From: Streptomyces diastatochromogenes
GTDB taxonomy: Bacteria; Actinomycetota; Actinomycetes; Streptomycetales; Streptomycetaceae
NCBI GenBank assembly: GCA_001550305.1
Contig: LRTP01000513.1
Span: 1-34,444 of the forward strand
Reading direction: 5' to 3'
Length of the DNA stretch: 34,444 nucleotides
In this document: positions 1-8,272 of the stretch, piece after piece
Layout: each line of letters starts with the position of its first letter
How positions within the stretch are numbered: the first letter of the stretch is position 1
Translations under genes and position numbers: made by a program
Notes under the pieces: generated by a model
What the model saw: only the letters and a program-made list of their open reading frames with translations
Told to the model about the DNA's origin: nothing
Databases searched by the model: none

Positions 1-673
1 CGGCGCATCCGTCACGGCCCGACCGCGCGACCGCGACCGTCCAGGCGAGGACGTCGACGGGGTCGGGGGAGTGGCCGAGGCGGGCGCCGAGGTGCTCCAG
101 CAGGCCGGGCGCCAGATTCGGTTCGCGGCCCCCGGGGCGCCGGTGCAGCGGACGGACACGGCCGCCGCGACCCGCGCTCAGCGGCAGCACGGACGCGACC
201 AGCAGCACCGGACCCGACGTGTCCGGCACCGCCGTCTGCTCCATCACGAACACCTGCCGCTCGTCGGCCACCCGCCACAACTCGGGGCGCGCCGCGTCGA
301 TCAGCCGGTGGTCCGGGATCAGCCACTGCTCGTCGAAGGGGCCGTGCAGGACGCGGACCGGCTCCGGACAGGGCCCCGACTCACGCTCCAGCCGGGCCGT
401 CCCGCTGGACTGCCCCGGCAGCTGTCCGACGGCCGAGCGCGTGGTGCGCGAGCGCGTCGGGCCGAACAACGCCTCGCGGCCCGGCCCCTCGGCCTTCATC
501 AGCGTGTCCCAGCGCGCCTTCAGGGCCGCCGCGTCGGGCGCCGTCGGCCACCCCCGGCCCAGCCTCGGCGGTGCGACGGACCACGGCATGAGGTCCGCGA
601 GCAGCGGAGCGTCGTCGTGCGTCACGCCCGGCATCGTACGACGCGGACGCGGCGCGCCGGTCTCGTACGCCAT
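1..673 (-). CDS. Type ISP restriction/modification C-terminal specificity-domain protein (partial, 3' end beyond window)
   Basis: The frame is open from the ATG at 673 to the window edge, giving about 224 residues without a stop. The segments MPWSVAPPRLGRGWP, GPFDEQWLIPDHRLID and RPLHRRPGG are ones I recognise from a conserved Streptomyces protein of about 400 aa usually annotated as type ISP restriction/modification enzyme. From what is known, those proteins carry only the C-terminal specificity domain of the single-polypeptide ISP enzymes, without helicase or methyltransferase parts, so true restriction activity is doubtful. A second ATG at 634 matches the usual start of homologues (MPGVTHDD) and may be the real one. 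The frame begins 2 bp after the stop of the gntR-type gene, so co-transcription with gntR and hmgA is likely. The rest of the protein is outside the window. Confidence 0.72.
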   Translation of the reverse strand, partial: MAYETGAPRPRRTMPGVTHDDAPLLADLMPWSVAPPRLGRGWPTAPDAAALKARWDTLMKAEGPGREALFGPTRSRTTRSAVGQLPGQSSGTARLERESGPCPEPVRVLHGPFDEQWLIPDHRLIDAARPELWRVADERQVFVMEQTAVPDTSGPVLLVASVLPLSAGRGGRVRPLHRRPGGREPNLAPGLLEHLGARLGHSPDPVDVLAWTVAVARSGRDGCA

Positions 674-675
674 CG

Positions 676-1425
676 TCAGTGGGCGTCGAGGGTGACCGTG
701 AAGGAGAAGCGGTCACCGCGGTAGTGGATGCGAGCCACGTCCAGGGCGCGGCCGTCCTCGCCGTGCACGATGCCCGTGTAGTGCAGGATCGGGCTGAGCA
801 GCGGCACCTGGAGCAGCCGGGCCGTCTCCGGATCCGCGAGCCGCGCCTCCACCGTGTCGGTGATCCGGCTGATGCGCACGCCCACCACGTCCCGCAGCAC
901 CTTGGTCATGGGCCAGCGCACCAGGTCCTGCGGGTCGATCCGCGCGGCCAGTTCGGGACGGACGTAGTTGCGCGCGTGGTTCGTCGGCTCACCGGTCTTC
1001 TCGTCGCCGCGCAGCCGGTGGTACGTCCCCACCTCGGCCAGATCCGGGAAGTACTCGGCGAGTTCGGCCGGCACCGGCACGCTCCCGTGGTCCAGCAGCT
1101 CGGTCGTCATGCCCGACTGCTGCGCGACGATCGTGTCCACCGAGCCGAGCAACCGCACCGGAGCGCCCCGTTGCGCGCTCGGCTCGATGAACGTGCCCCG
1201 CCGCCGATGGCGGGTGATCAGTCCCTCGTCCTCCAGCTCCTTCAGCGCCTGCCGCATGGTGAGCACACTCACCCCGTAGTGGCCGGCCAACCGCTCCTCG
1301 GTCGGCAGGCGCAGCGGTTCCTGGGGTGAGCGCCCGAGTATCGAGGCACGCAAAGACTGCGACACCTGGTACCAGAGCGGGAGTTTGCGGTTCAGGACGA
1401 TCGAGTCCGGGGCGAAGGAGGTCAC
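676..1425 (-). CDS. GntR-family transcriptional regulator with UTRA effector domain (HutC subfamily)
   Basis: This 249-aa protein has an N-terminal winged helix-turn-helix at about residues 15-80, with the GntR signature LPTEERLAGHYGVS followed by TMRQALKELEDEGLI and RRRGTFI. The C-terminal half (about 95-245) is a UTRA-type ligand-binding domain, including the typical ILHYTGIVHGEDGRALDVARIHYRGDRF ending. HutC-type regulators generally respond to small acidic or amino-acid-derived metabolites. The start is a GTG at 1425 with only a weak ribosome site. The gene begins 28 bp after the end of hmgA on the same strand, so it is probably transcribed with it and may control tyrosine/homogentisate breakdown. 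That role is inferred from position only. An inverted repeat upstream of hmgA (2814-2837) is a possible operator. Confidence 0.88.
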   Translation of the reverse strand: MTSFAPDSIVLNRKLPLWYQVSQSLRASILGRSPQEPLRLPTEERLAGHYGVSVLTMRQALKELEDEGLITRHRRRGTFIEPSAQRGAPVRLLGSVDTIVAQQSGMTTELLDHGSVPVPAELAEYFPDLAEVGTYHRLRGDEKTGEPTNHARNYVRPELAARIDPQDLVRWPMTKVLRDVVGVRISRITDTVEARLADPETARLLQVPLLSPILHYTGIVHGEDGRALDVARIHYRGDRFSFTVTLDAH

Positions 1426-1453
1426 GAGGGATATCCGTACCGGTCGCCGACGC

Positions 1454-2794
1454 TCAGTGCAACGGGCCGAAGTGCCGCTGGAGGCCCTGCCACACGTCGT
1501 CGTACCCGCGCTGCAGATGCTCCGCGTGCGCCGCCTGCGCGGTGGCGGTCACCGGCCACCGGGTCTCGAACATGAACGCCAGCCCGTCGTCGATCTTCTG
1601 CGGCCGCAGCTCGGCGGCGCTGGCCCGGTCGAAGGTCTCCCGGTCCGGCCCGTGCGCCGACATCATGTTGTGCAGCGAACCGCCCCCCGGAACAAAGCCC
1701 TCCGCCTTCGCGTCGTACGCCCCCTCGATGAGCCCCATGTACTCGCTCATCACGTTCCGGTGGAAGTACGGCGGCCGGAAGGTGTCCTCGCCCACCAGCC
1801 AGCGCGGCGCGAACACCACGAAGTCGACCCCGGCGAGGCCCGGGGTGTCGCTCGGCGAGGTCAGCACCGTGAAGATCGACGGATCCGGGTGGTCGTAGCT
1901 GATCGTGCCGATCACATTGAAACGGCGCAGGTCGTAGACGTACGGCACATGGTTGCCGTGCCAGGCGACGACATCCAGCGGCGAGTGGTCGTACGTCGCC
2001 GTCCAGAGGTTGCCGCAGAACTTGTTGACCACCTCCACCGGGCCCTCGACATCCTCGTACGCGGCGACGGGAGCGAGGAAGTCCCGCGCGTTGGCGAGTC
2101 CGTTGGCGCCGATCGGGCCGAGGTCGGGCAGCTGGAAGGGCGCCCCGTAGTTCTCGCACACATAGCCGCGGGCCGTCGGGCCCTGCCCGCCGTCGGACGC
2201 GGCGTCCAGCAGCTCCACCCGGAAGCGGACCCCGCGGGGAATCAGCGCCACTGCGCCCGGCTCCACGTGCAGCAGCCCGAACTCCGTCCGCAGCAGCAGC
2301 CCGCCCCGCTCCGGCACGATCAGCAGCTCCCCGTCGGCGTCACTGAAGACGCGGTCCATCGAGGAGTCGGCGTGATACAGGTGCACGGCCATGCCGGTGC
2401 GCTGGGTCGCGTCGCCGTTGCCGCCCAGCGTCCACAGGCCCGCGAGGAAGTCGGTGCCCCGGGCCGGCTCCGGCAGCGGGTTCCAGCGCAGCCGGTTCGG
2501 GTCGGGCTCGGTCTCCGTGAAGGGCGCCGAGCGCAGCGCCCCGTTGTCCATGCGCGTGAACGCCGGGTGCGCGGCCGACGGACGGATCCGGTACAGCCAC
2601 GAACGCCGGTTGTGCGCCCTCGGCTCCGTGAACGCCGTACCGCTCAGCTGCTCCGCGTACAGCCCGAGAGGGGCGCGCTGGGGCGCGTTGCGGCCGTGCG
2701 GCAGCGCCCCGGGGAGCGCCTCCGAGTTGTGTTCGTTGCCGAATCCGGTGAGGTAGGTCAGCCCCTCGGCCGTCTTCCTCGCGTCCCCGCTCAT
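1454..2794 (-). CDS. hmgA: Homogentisate 1,2-dioxygenase
   Basis: This 446-aa cupin-fold non-haem iron enzyme opens the homogentisate ring to maleylacetoacetate, the committed step of tyrosine and phenylalanine breakdown, in the cytoplasm. Length is normal for the family. The N-terminus has the conserved [19 protein letters not shown] stretch. The iron ligands of the human enzyme (His335, Glu341, His371) have counterparts at about His345 and Glu351, in FHRNVMSE, and His381, in MMSAHGPD, with the [11 protein letters not shown] segment between them. The ATG at 2794 is preceded by GGGAG at good spacing. The gene is first in a minus-strand run with the GntR regulator and the type ISP protein. No maleylacetoacetate isomerase, fumarylacetoacetase or hydroxyphenylpyruvate dioxygenase lies within the window, so the rest of the pathway must be elsewhere. 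Confidence 0.97.
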   Translation of the reverse strand: MSGDARKTAEGLTYLTGFGNEHNSEALPGALPHGRNAPQRAPLGLYAEQLSGTAFTEPRAHNRRSWLYRIRPSAAHPAFTRMDNGALRSAPFTETEPDPNRLRWNPLPEPARGTDFLAGLWTLGGNGDATQRTGMAVHLYHADSSMDRVFSDADGELLIVPERGGLLLRTEFGLLHVEPGAVALIPRGVRFRVELLDAASDGGQGPTARGYVCENYGAPFQLPDLGPIGANGLANARDFLAPVAAYEDVEGPVEVVNKFCGNLWTATYDHSPLDVVAWHGNHVPYVYDLRRFNVIGTISYDHPDPSIFTVLTSPSDTPGLAGVDFVVFAPRWLVGEDTFRPPYFHRNVMSEYMGLIEGAYDAKAEGFVPGGGSLHNMMSAHGPDRETFDRASAAELRPQKIDDGLAFMFETRWPVTATAQAAHAEHLQRGYDDVWQGLQRHFGPLH

Positions 2795-2813
2795 GATCGC
2801 TCCCTCGCGCCTG

Positions 2814-2837
2814 ATTCCTATGCTTCACCGTAGGATT
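2814..2837. promoter_or_regulatory. Inverted repeat in the hmgA/lipoprotein divergent spacer, candidate operator
   Basis: ATTCCTA at 2814-2820 and TAGGATT at 2831-2837 enclose a 10-bp spacer; the inner TCCTA and TAGGA arms are perfect complements. The site lies 20-43 bp upstream of the hmgA start, where a repressor would block transcription. The co-directional GntR/UTRA protein is the obvious candidate binder, although HutC-type sites usually have a closer arm spacing. The function is inferred. Confidence 0.35.
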
Positions 2838-2995
2838 CAGTTTTTTCGCGCGCAAGAGGTACGCCGAGGTGCGTGGCCGACGAACGCGCGGCGCCGGAAC
2901 CTCCGTGCGGAGTACACCCCAGGGTTGGCGGTACGCCCCAAGAACCCGACTCCAGAGGGATTCGCCTGTCAGAGCGTTGTTCTAATGTCCCCGAC

Positions 2996-3634
2996 ATGTC
3001 GTGGAAGCGTGGAGTGCTCGCCGCGCTCGCGGTCTGCGCCCTGCTCGGCGGATCGGCGGGCTGCGGCACCGGCGCCGCACACGGGCGGAGGGACGCGGTG
3101 TCGCCCTCACCCGTGGGCAAAGTCCTGGACGATACGGACAAAGAAGGACGTCACTACCGTGAGGTCGACAAGAAGAGCGCACCCGAGGTCGCCATCGAGG
3201 TCCAACCGGCCTCCGACGACGGCTGGGACGTCCGCCTGACCGTCCACCGCTTCCGCTTCTCGCCCGCCGCCGCCAAGGCGGAGGCCGTGGCCGGCCGCGG
3301 CGTCGCGCTGCTGTCCCTCGACGGCCGGAACCTCGCCACTGTGCGCACCGCCGAGTACCACCTCGCCGGCGAGCTGGTCCCACGCGGCACCCACCACGTC
3401 ACCGCGCGCCTGTATGCCGACGACCGCACGGCGTGGGCCGTCCACGGCAAGCCCGTCGAGAGCACGGCGGACATCACCGCCTCCGGGGCCGCCGCGTCGA
3501 CCCAGCCGGCGACACCCACCGCGCCGCCCCCGTCGACCCCCGCGTCGACACCGACATCGACGCCGAGCGAAAACGGCGTCGCGGGCCGAACCGACACGGG
3601 AGGTTCACCGGATCCCGGCGGAAAGGCATCATGA
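2996..3634 (+). CDS. Predicted secreted lipoprotein with beta-sandwich domain
   Basis: The 212-aa product begins MSWKRGVLAALAVCALLGGSAGC, a type II signal peptide with Cys23 as the likely lipidated residue. The lipobox is imperfect, with Ser at -3. Residues 45-150 contain a beta-rich module with LLSLDGRNLATVRTAEYHL, PRGTHHVTARLYADD and WAVHGKPVE. This resembles the YtkA/DUF4399-like fold seen in extracytoplasmic proteins of unknown function. The last 50 residues are a Pro/Thr/Ser-rich linker. The frame is open further upstream to 2873, but only the ATG at 2996 gives a signal peptide. The stop overlaps the start of the next gene (ATGA at 3631-3634), so the lipoprotein and the TetR regulator are translationally coupled. 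I do not know its function; the coupling suggests an envelope or export process under that TetR. Confidence 0.78.
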   Translation: MSWKRGVLAALAVCALLGGSAGCGTGAAHGRRDAVSPSPVGKVLDDTDKEGRHYREVDKKSAPEVAIEVQPASDDGWDVRLTVHRFRFSPAAAKAEAVAGRGVALLSLDGRNLATVRTAEYHLAGELVPRGTHHVTARLYADDRTAWAVHGKPVESTADITASGAAASTQPATPTAPPPSTPASTPTSTPSENGVAGRTDTGGSPDPGGKAS

Positions 3635-4248
3635 AGCCTGTGCCCCAAGCGACCTCGCTGCGCCGCGCGCCCGTTCAGCGGCGCAGCGCCGAACGACTGA
3701 CCAGGATCCTCGACGCCTGTGCCGACCTCCTCGACGAGGTCGGCTACGACGCCCTGAGCACTCGGGCCGTGGCCCAGCGCGCGGGCGTCCCCATCGGCTC
3801 CGTCTACCGCTTCTTCGGCAACAAGCGCGCCATGGCCGACGCGCTCGCCCAGCGCAACCTCGAGCGCTACACCGAACGCGTCACCCAACGCCTCCGGGCG
3901 ACAGGCGCACAGGGCTGGCGCGCCGCCATGGACGCCGTACTCGACGAGTACCTCGCCATGAAGCGCACCGCCCCCGGCTTCTCCCTCGTCGACTTCGGCA
4001 ACCAGATACCCGTCGGCACCCGCGACGCCGAGCCCAACACCCGCGTCGCCGACCGCCTCACCGACCTCCTCTCCGACTACCTCGACCGCACCCCCGACGA
4101 AGACCTCCGGCGCACCTTCCTGGTCGCTGTGGAGGCCGCCGACAGCCTGGTCCACCTGGCCTTCCGGATCGCCCCGGAGGGGGACGAGCGGATCATCGGG
4201 GAGACGCGGGAGCTGCTGCGCGCGTATCTGGCCAGGGTTCTGGACTGA
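3631..4248 (+). CDS. TetR-family transcriptional regulator
   Basis: This 205-aa protein has an N-terminal TetR helix-turn-helix at about residues 20-65 (LTRILDACADLLDEVGYDALSTRAVAQRAGVPIGSVYRFFGNKRAMADAL) and a helical ligand-binding domain. The ATG at 3631 overlaps the lipoprotein stop by four bases, so expression is coupled. An upstream in-frame extension to 3433 runs through lipoprotein coding sequence and is rejected as the start. If I remember the S. coelicolor order correctly, this position corresponds to SCO1712, a TetR protein described as lowering antibiotic production. That orthology rests on memory and context only. It may control the lipoprotein or the molybdopterin oxidoreductase, whose promoter contains an operator-like palindrome at 4329-4346. 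Confidence 0.9.
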   Translation: MKPVPQATSLRRAPVQRRSAERLTRILDACADLLDEVGYDALSTRAVAQRAGVPIGSVYRFFGNKRAMADALAQRNLERYTERVTQRLRATGAQGWRAAMDAVLDEYLAMKRTAPGFSLVDFGNQIPVGTRDAEPNTRVADRLTDLLSDYLDRTPDEDLRRTFLVAVEAADSLVHLAFRIAPEGDERIIGETRELLRAYLARVLD

Positions 4249-4328
4249 ACCGCCGCGCCGCCGAAGGGCGGGGGCCGGGAGGCCGGCTCGCGATTTTCCG
4301 ACCTCACCCCCGCAAAGCCCTCCCTTCC

Positions 4329-4346
4329 ATCCCTACCGGTCGGTAT
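4329..4346. promoter_or_regulatory. TetR-type operator-like site upstream of the molybdopterin oxidoreductase
   Basis: ATCCCTACCGGTCGGTAT agrees at 16 of 18 positions with the palindrome ATACCGACCGGTCGGTAT. Its right half is nearly identical to the sites at 28262-28279 and 33832-33849. It ends 50 bp before the GTG start at 4397. A role as a TetR operator is inferred from symmetry and from the two related sites. Candidate binders are the TetR proteins encoded at 3631 and 30806. Confidence 0.5.
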
Positions 4347-4396
4347 GCTCGGTCCGGTCCGTGTGCCACCGCCGCCACCGTCCTCCGGGAGGACCC

Positions 4397-6655
4397 GTGT
4401 CCCGCACCTCCGGCGCCACCCCCGACTCCCGCACCGCCCTGCGCGTCTGCCCCCTGTGCGAGGCCACCTGCGGGCTGACCCTCACCATCGAGGGCACCCG
4501 GGTCACCGGCGCCCGCGGCGACCGCGACGACGTCTTCAGTAAAGGGTTCATCTGCCCCAAGGGAGCCTCCTTCGGCGCCGCCGACGGCGACCCCGACCGG
4601 CTGCGCACCCCCCTCGTCCGCATGGACGGCGAACTGCGCGAGGCCACCTGGCAGGAGGCCTTCGACGCGATCGCGGCGGGCCTCGGCCCGATCGTCGAGC
4701 AGTACGGCCCGCACGCCCTCGGCATCGTCCTCGGCAACCCGAACGTGCACACCATGGCCGGCGCCCTCTACCCGCCCGTCCTGCTCAGCGCGCTGCGCAC
4801 CCACAGCGTCTTCACCGCCTCCACGCTCGACCAGATGCCCAAACACGTCTCCAGCGGCCTGCTCTACGGCGACGCCAACGCGATCCCGGTCCCGGACCTC
4901 GACCACACCGACCACCTTCTCCTCATCGGCGCCAACCCCCTGGAATCCAACGGAAGTCTGTGCACCGCCCCCGACTTCCCCGGCAAGCTCAAGGCACTGC
5001 GCGCCCGCGGCGGCACCCTGACGGTCATCGACCCGCGCACCACCCGTACCGCCAAACTCGCCGACCGCCACGTGACCATCCGCCCCGGCACCGACGCCCT
5101 GCTGCTCGCCGCGATGACGTACGTCCTCTTCGAGGAGAAACTCGTCGACCTGCGCGACCTCGCCCCGCACGTCCAGGACGTCGAAGAACTCGCCACCGCC
5201 GTACGGGACTTCACCCCCGAGGCCGCGAGCGAGGCCTGTGACGTGGACGCCGACACCATCCGCGCGCTCGCCCGTGAACTCGCCGCCGCCCCCACCGCCG
5301 CCGTCTACGGCCGCATCGGCAGTTGCACCGTCCCGCACGGCACCCTCGCCAGCTGGCTCGTCGACGTCCTCAACATCCTCACCGGCAACCTCGACCGCCC
5401 CGGCGGCGCCCTCTTCCCGCAAGCCGCCACCGACAAGACCCCCCGGCCCGCCGGACCCGGCCGCGGCTTCGCGCTCGGCCGCTGGCACAGCCGGGTGAGC
5501 CGCCACCCCGAGGCCAAGGGTGAACTCCCGCTCGCCGCACTCGCCGAGGAGATCGACACCGCCACCCCCGAGGGCAGCCCCGTCCGCGCCCTCATCGCCA
5601 TCGCCGCCAACCCCGTACTGTCGGCACCCGACGGCGACCGCCTCGACAAGGCCCTCGACTCCCTCGACTTCATGGTCAGCGTCGACCCGTACCTGAACGA
5701 GACCGCACGCCACGCCGACGTCGTACTGCCGCCGCCCCCGCCCTCCCAGAGCGCCCACCACGACTTCGCCTTCAACACCCTCGCCGTACGCAACCAGGTC
5801 CGCTACAACCGCCCCGCCGTCCCCCTCGAACCGGGCCGCATGGCCGAGACCGAGATCCTCGCCCGGCTGGTGCTCGCCGCCACCGGCATGCACGGCGCCG
5901 ACCCGTCCGCCGTGGACGCCATGGTCATCGACTCCACCCTCGGCAAGGCCGTCCAGGACCCGCACGGACCCGTCCACGAACGCGACCCGAAGGAACTCGC
6001 CACGCTCCTCACCGGCGAGAACGGACCCGAACGCCGGCTCGACATGATGCTGCGCCTCGGCCCCTACGGCGAGGGCTTCGGCGCCCGGCCCGACGGCCTG
6101 AGCCTGGAGAAACTGCTCGCCCACCCGCACGGCATCGACCTCGGACCGCTGCGCCCCCGTCTGCCGCAGCCACTGAAGACGCGCAGCGGAATGATCGAGC
6201 TGCTGCCGGCGCCGATCGTCGACGATCTTCCCCGGCTGCGCGCCGCCCTGCGCGAGCGTCCGGCCGCGATCGTCCTCGTCGGCCGCCGCCATCTGCGCTC
6301 CAACAACAGCTGGATGCACAACGTCCCCGCCCTCACCGGCGGCACCAACCGCTGCACCCTGCACATCCACCCCGAGGACGCGGCACGCCTCGGCCTCGCC
6401 GACGGGACGGCCGTGCGCGTCAAAGGTGCCGGGGGAGAAGTGGTCGCCCCGGCCGAGGTCACGGACACCGTACGACGTGGGGTGGTGAGCCTGCCGCACG
6501 GCTGGGGACACGACCGCCCCGGCACCCGGATGAGCCATGCGGCCCTCGATCCGGGCGTCAACGTCAACCAGCTCCTCGACGGCTCGCTCCTCGACCCGCT
6601 GTCGGGTACGGCGGTGCTCAACGGGGTGCCGGTGGAGCTCGCAGCGTGCCCGTAG
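4397..6655 (+). CDS. Molybdopterin-dependent oxidoreductase with N-terminal [4Fe-4S] site
   Basis: The product is 752 aa from a GTG at 4397 preceded by GGGAGGA; the frame is open to 4361, but that region lacks a ribosome site. Cys18, Cys21, Cys25 and Cys53 (CPLCEATC then GFICPKG) form the [4Fe-4S] motif of the DMSO-reductase/formate-dehydrogenase superfamily. The body is a bis-MGD binding fold (NGSL/IGANPLESN, VIDPRTT, NETARHADVVLP). The C-terminal cofactor-binding domain includes NRCTLHIHPEDAARLGLADG and SLPHGWGH. The region where formate dehydrogenases or nitrate reductases carry a Cys or SeCys metal ligand reads STLDQMPKH, with no cysteine. The substrate is therefore unknown, and a formate dehydrogenase label would be unsafe. 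No electron-transfer subunit is encoded nearby and there is no Tat signal, so it should be a soluble cytoplasmic enzyme using a separate partner. Confidence 0.9.
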   Translation: MSRTSGATPDSRTALRVCPLCEATCGLTLTIEGTRVTGARGDRDDVFSKGFICPKGASFGAADGDPDRLRTPLVRMDGELREATWQEAFDAIAAGLGPIVEQYGPHALGIVLGNPNVHTMAGALYPPVLLSALRTHSVFTASTLDQMPKHVSSGLLYGDANAIPVPDLDHTDHLLLIGANPLESNGSLCTAPDFPGKLKALRARGGTLTVIDPRTTRTAKLADRHVTIRPGTDALLLAAMTYVLFEEKLVDLRDLAPHVQDVEELATAVRDFTPEAASEACDVDADTIRALARELAAAPTAAVYGRIGSCTVPHGTLASWLVDVLNILTGNLDRPGGALFPQAATDKTPRPAGPGRGFALGRWHSRVSRHPEAKGELPLAALAEEIDTATPEGSPVRALIAIAANPVLSAPDGDRLDKALDSLDFMVSVDPYLNETARHADVVLPPPPPSQSAHHDFAFNTLAVRNQVRYNRPAVPLEPGRMAETEILARLVLAATGMHGADPSAVDAMVIDSTLGKAVQDPHGPVHERDPKELATLLTGENGPERRLDMMLRLGPYGEGFGARPDGLSLEKLLAHPHGIDLGPLRPRLPQPLKTRSGMIELLPAPIVDDLPRLRAALRERPAAIVLVGRRHLRSNNSWMHNVPALTGGTNRCTLHIHPEDAARLGLADGTAVRVKGAGGEVVAPAEVTDTVRRGVVSLPHGWGHDRPGTRMSHAALDPGVNVNQLLDGSLLDPLSGTAVLNGVPVELAACP

Positions 6656-6714
6656 CGGGCCTCCGATCACCGAGACAAGCCTGTGACCTGGAGTTTTGCG
6701 CTTATTGCTCGCAT

Positions 6715-6731
6715 GTCAACATCTTGTTAAC
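6715..6731. promoter_or_regulatory. Imperfect palindrome upstream of the CitMHS transporter
   Basis: GTCAACATCTTGTTAAC has 7-bp arms around TCT with one mismatch. It lies in an unusually AT-rich stretch for this genome, 79-95 bp before the transporter start. It may be a regulator site or part of the promoter. TTGTTA at 6724 and TAACGT at 6748 have roughly promoter-like spacing. The assignment is tentative. Confidence 0.35.
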
Positions 6732-6744
6732 GCAATCTTGCGCG

Positions 6745-6799
6745 ACCTAACGTCATCGCACCGCCGTCCCTGGTGGGAGTTCAAGGGCGAACGTTAGGT
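6745..6799. promoter_or_regulatory. 9-bp perfect inverted repeat in the leader of the CitMHS transporter
   Basis: ACCTAACGT at 6745-6753 is exactly complementary to ACGTTAGGT at 6791-6799, with 37 bp between. The right arm ends 10 bp before the ATG at 6810 and covers the place where a ribosome site would be. No good Shine-Dalgarno sequence is visible otherwise. It could be a pair of half-sites for a regulator or an RNA stem that limits translation. Confidence 0.5.
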
Positions 6800-6809
6800 A
6801 ATCCAACTC

Positions 6810-8246
6810 ATGCTGACCATCCTCGGCTTCACCATGATCGCGACCTTCTTGGTCCTGATCATGCTGAAGAAGATGTCGCCGATCGCGGCGCTCGTGCTGA
6901 TCCCGGCACTCTTCTGTGTCTTCGTCGGAAAGGGCGCCAAGCTCGGTGACTACGTCATCGACGGCGTCACCAGCCTCGCCCCCACGGCGGCGATGCTGAT
7001 GTTCGCGATCGTCTACTTCGGTGTGATGATCGACGTCGGTCTCTTCGACCCGATCGTCCGGGGGATCCTCAAGTTCTGCAAGGCCGACCCGCTGCGGATC
7101 GTGGTCGGCACGGCGGTCCTCGCCGCGATCGTCTCCCTCGACGGCGACGGCTCGACCACCTTCATGATCACGGTCTCGGCGATGTACCCGCTGTACAAGC
7201 GCCTCAAGATGAGCCTGGTCGTGATGACCGGCGTCGCCGCGATGGCCAACGGCGTCATGAACACGCTCCCCTGGGGCGGCCCCACGGCCCGCGCCGCGAC
7301 CGCGCTGAAGCTCGACGCCAGCGACATCTTCGTCCCGATGATCCCGGCCCTCGCCGTCGGCCTGCTCGGCGTCCTGGCCCTCTCGTACGTTCTCGGGCGC
7401 CGCGAGCGCAAGCGGCTCGGCGTGCTGACGCTGGACGAGGTCCTGGAGCCGGAGACCGAGACGGTGCTCGTCGGCGCGGGTGCGGGCGCCTCCGGCGACG
7501 GCGCCGACGCCTCCGCCGTGGCGAAGAAGGCGGCGCGCACCGGTGGTTCGGGCTCCGGCACCGGTTCCGGCGCTGACGCCGATCTGCCCGAAGCGGACGA
7601 CGACTTCCAGGGTCTCGACCCCCACCGCGCCACCCTGCGCCCCAAGCTCTACTGGTTCAACGCGCTCCTCACGGTCACGCTGCTCACCGCCATGATCATG
7701 GAGTGGCTGCCGATCCCGGTCCTCTTCCTGCTCGGCGCCGCACTCGCGCTCACCGTCAACTTCCCCCACATGCCCGACCAGAAGGCCCGCCTCGGCGCCC
7801 ACGCCGAGAACGTCCTCAACGTCTCCGGCATGGTCTTCGCCGCCGCCGTCTTCACCGGCGTCCTCCAGGGCACCGGCATGGTCGACCACATGTCCAAGTG
7901 GCTGGTCTCCAACATCCCCGACGGGATGGGCCCGCACATGGCCCTCGTCACCGGTGTCCTCAGCATCCCGCTCACCTACTTCATGTCGAACGACGGCTTC
8001 TACTTCGGCGTCCTCCCGGTTCTCGCCGAAGCGGGCCAGGCACACGGAGTCTCGTCCCTGGAGATCGCCCGCGCCTCGCTCGTCGGCCAGCCGCTGCACA
8101 TGTCCAGCCCGCTGGTGCCCGCCGTATACGTCCTCGTCGGCATGGCGAAGGTCGAGTTCGGCGACCACACGAGGTTCGTGGTGAAGTGGGCGGCGCTGAC
8201 TTCGCTGGTGGTGTTGGGGGCGGGGATTCTGTTCGGCATCATCTGA
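6810..8246 (+). CDS. CitMHS-family citrate/metal:proton transporter
   Basis: This 478-aa polytopic membrane protein has the features of the CitMHS family, which takes up citrate complexed with a divalent metal together with protons. Recognisable segments are LTILGFTMIATFLVLIMLKK at the N-terminus, SLDGDGSTTFMITVSAMYPLY, ANGVMNTLPWGGPTARAATAL, and SNDGFYFGVLPVLAEAG near the C-terminus. About eleven or twelve hydrophobic segments are visible. A hydrophilic loop rich in Gly, Ala, Ser and acidic residues sits at about 210-270, dividing the protein into two halves as expected. The ATG at 6810 lacks a clear ribosome site but gives the normal N-terminus of homologues. The gene stands alone between the oxidoreductase and the MFS gene, with its own leader containing two inverted repeats. 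Which metal-citrate complex it prefers cannot be told from sequence. Confidence 0.93.
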   Translation: MLTILGFTMIATFLVLIMLKKMSPIAALVLIPALFCVFVGKGAKLGDYVIDGVTSLAPTAAMLMFAIVYFGVMIDVGLFDPIVRGILKFCKADPLRIVVGTAVLAAIVSLDGDGSTTFMITVSAMYPLYKRLKMSLVVMTGVAAMANGVMNTLPWGGPTARAATALKLDASDIFVPMIPALAVGLLGVLALSYVLGRRERKRLGVLTLDEVLEPETETVLVGAGAGASGDGADASAVAKKAARTGGSGSGTGSGADADLPEADDDFQGLDPHRATLRPKLYWFNALLTVTLLTAMIMEWLPIPVLFLLGAALALTVNFPHMPDQKARLGAHAENVLNVSGMVFAAAVFTGVLQGTGMVDHMSKWLVSNIPDGMGPHMALVTGVLSIPLTYFMSNDGFYFGVLPVLAEAGQAHGVSSLEIARASLVGQPLHMSSPLVPAVYVLVGMAKVEFGDHTRFVVKWAALTSLVVLGAGILFGII

Positions 8247-8272
8247 CGGGTGGGTGTCGGCTGACAGTTTCT

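Noticed and set aside
4397..6655. Specific formate dehydrogenase or nitrate reductase label
   Set aside because: The Cys/SeCys ligand motif of those enzymes is not present, and partner subunits are missing.
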